64,000 bases of DNA, taken from Methylomonas sp. AM2-LC (GTDB lineage: Bacteria > Pseudomonadota > Gammaproteobacteria > Methylococcales > Methylomonadaceae). The notes under the pieces were generated by a model. The model was given only the letters and a program-made list of their open reading frames with translations. It did not search any database and was not told the origin of the DNA. The stretch is from assembly GCF_039904985.1 (NCBI RefSeq), contig NZ_CP157005.1, forward strand, positions 4,855,501-4,919,500. The letters are read 5' to 3'. Made by a program: the position numbers and the translations under genes. This document shows, piece by piece, positions 63,178-64,000 of the stretch; position 1 is the first letter of the stretch, and each line of letters opens with the position of its first letter.

Positions 63178-64000
63178 TCAGTTTTTTATTTCCAGCCTTT
63201 CATTTAAATCAGTGTAACCCCAATTATGATTTTTATCTCGACCGCCTATAATGTACAAAGAATTACCAATCGAAACGGATGCATGTCCATGACGAGCCAA
63301 GCGTAAACTGGGTAAGGTTTTCCATGTCATTAAATCCATATCAAGCGCCTCAATCACATCGAATACTTCTCCATTAGCATTCTCACCGCCTGCGACAATA
63401 AAATATTTGCCAATGATGGTGCCTTGTGCATCACCTCTTGGGGTGGGAAGCTTAGGTCCTTCTTGCCATTTTTTTGTCTTAGTATCGAAGACAAGCACCC
63501 GAGAAAGTAATGAATCTGGAAATTTTTCACTTCCTCCTGTTAAAAAGATTCTTACTCCATCGGTAGCAATAGCCATATGATGATTTGGAGTAGGCATATT
63601 TTCAGCTTTACTCCACTCATCTCGATCAATGTTGTATAGATAGTGCGATGCGCTAGGTCCATTTGTATTTAAACCTCCAAATACATGGATGGTATGGCCT
63701 ATAACAACAGCACTTACAGCACCTAAAGATTCTGGCAAGGATGAAACACGCTCCCACTTATTCTGTGTAAGAGAGAATTTAAATACCTCATTACTGGTAA
63801 TACCTGTTTCAGCTCGTTCTAATCCACCAATAACATAAACATCTGTACCCAAACTCACTGCCGCAGAGTGATCTAGCGATGTGGGCATATCTTTCAAACT
63901 GACCCAAGCATCCTTAATGGGAGAATATTTTTCAACAGAGGAAAGGCTGATAGGATGTAAGTAGCCACCTAGTATCAGTATTTCTCCGTTAACAGCGACT
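63178..64000 (-). CDS. Kelch-repeat protein, N-terminus beyond window
   Basis: An open frame enters from the right edge and runs to a stop at 63178, ~274 residues visible. At least five Kelch units are seen by their glycine-pair and spaced aromatic pattern: ILILGGYLHP, VYVIGGLERA, IHVFGGLNTN, IFLTGGSEKF, FIVAGGENAN and LYIIGGRDKNH. They form a beta-propeller, commonly a binding scaffold. A TTG at 63897 is not the start, since coding sequence continues upstream (SLSSVEKYSPIKDAWVS). Confidence 0.88.
   Translation of the reverse strand, partial: VAVNGEILILGGYLHPISLSSVEKYSPIKDAWVSLKDMPTSLDHSAAVSLGTDVYVIGGLERAETGITSNEVFKFSLTQNKWERVSSLPESLGAVSAVVIGHTIHVFGGLNTNGPSASHYLYNIDRDEWSKAENMPTPNHHMAIATDGVRIFLTGGSEKFPDSLLSRVLVFDTKTKKWQEGPKLPTPRGDAQGTIIGKYFIVAGGENANGEVFDVIEALDMDLMTWKTLPSLRLARHGHASVSIGNSLYIIGGRDKNHNWGYTDLNERLEIKN

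Overview
Organism. The window looks like the genome of a gammaproteobacterial methylotroph or methanotroph (Methylococcales-like), an inference made without any database search. The pointers are several PEP-CTERM proteins, a nif-type Fe-S assembly operon with a sigma-54 promoter and NifA-type upstream site, an anaerobic-type cobalamin operon behind a B12 riboswitch, and moderate GC content.

Layout. (1) 1-9.5 kb is the plasmid/ICE-like part of an integrated element: an iteron array with a RepA-like initiator, a MOBH (TraI_2)-like protein that has lost its HD motif, a core-binding/XRE protein, a tyrosine integrase, a repeat-rich 1.5 kb non-coding block, a KfrA-like protein, a serine recombinase and a decayed WGR gene. 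(2) 9.6-32.7 kb is a defence island: type I restriction-modification (hsdM, hsdS, an AlbA_2/Schlafen-type protein, hsdR), a 1043-residue metallophosphoesterase with an NTPase-like core, and a QatABCD anti-phage locus. (3) The element seems to end at 32881-32933, a 53-base 3' fragment of tRNA-His that is probably an attachment-site copy. (4) 33.4-39.1 kb is a Fur-type iron-uptake operon: hemP, tonB, exbB, exbD, a TonB-dependent siderophore receptor and a PepSY protein. (5) 39.4-51.1 kb is a tightly overlapping cobalamin operon. (6) 51.2-64 kb holds two PEP-CTERM proteins, a molbindin, an FHA/lytic transglycosylase, iscA-nifU-nifS, nifZ, a SagB-type oxidoreductase, a frameshifted beta-barrel-like gene and a Kelch-repeat protein cut by the window edge.

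Main discovery. The qatA gene is split by a 7338-bp Tn3-family transposon (21383-28720). It has perfect 30-bp terminal inverted repeats and a GATAC target duplication. Its cargo is a complete diversity-generating retroelement (DGR): a reverse transcriptase with a MutS-like C-terminal domain, a template repeat (TR), an Avd protein, and a target gene whose variable repeat (VR) lies in a C-type-lectin-like domain just before a PEP-CTERM anchor. TR and VR are both 132 bp and differ at 17 positions, all of them adenines in TR, so adenine-specific mutagenic retrohoming has acted here. This is a self-contained, transposable surface-protein diversifier. Removing the transposon and one target copy restores a 620-residue QatA frame exactly. 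QatC also carries an in-frame stop just before its SGGVDS loop, so the Qat system is doubly disrupted.
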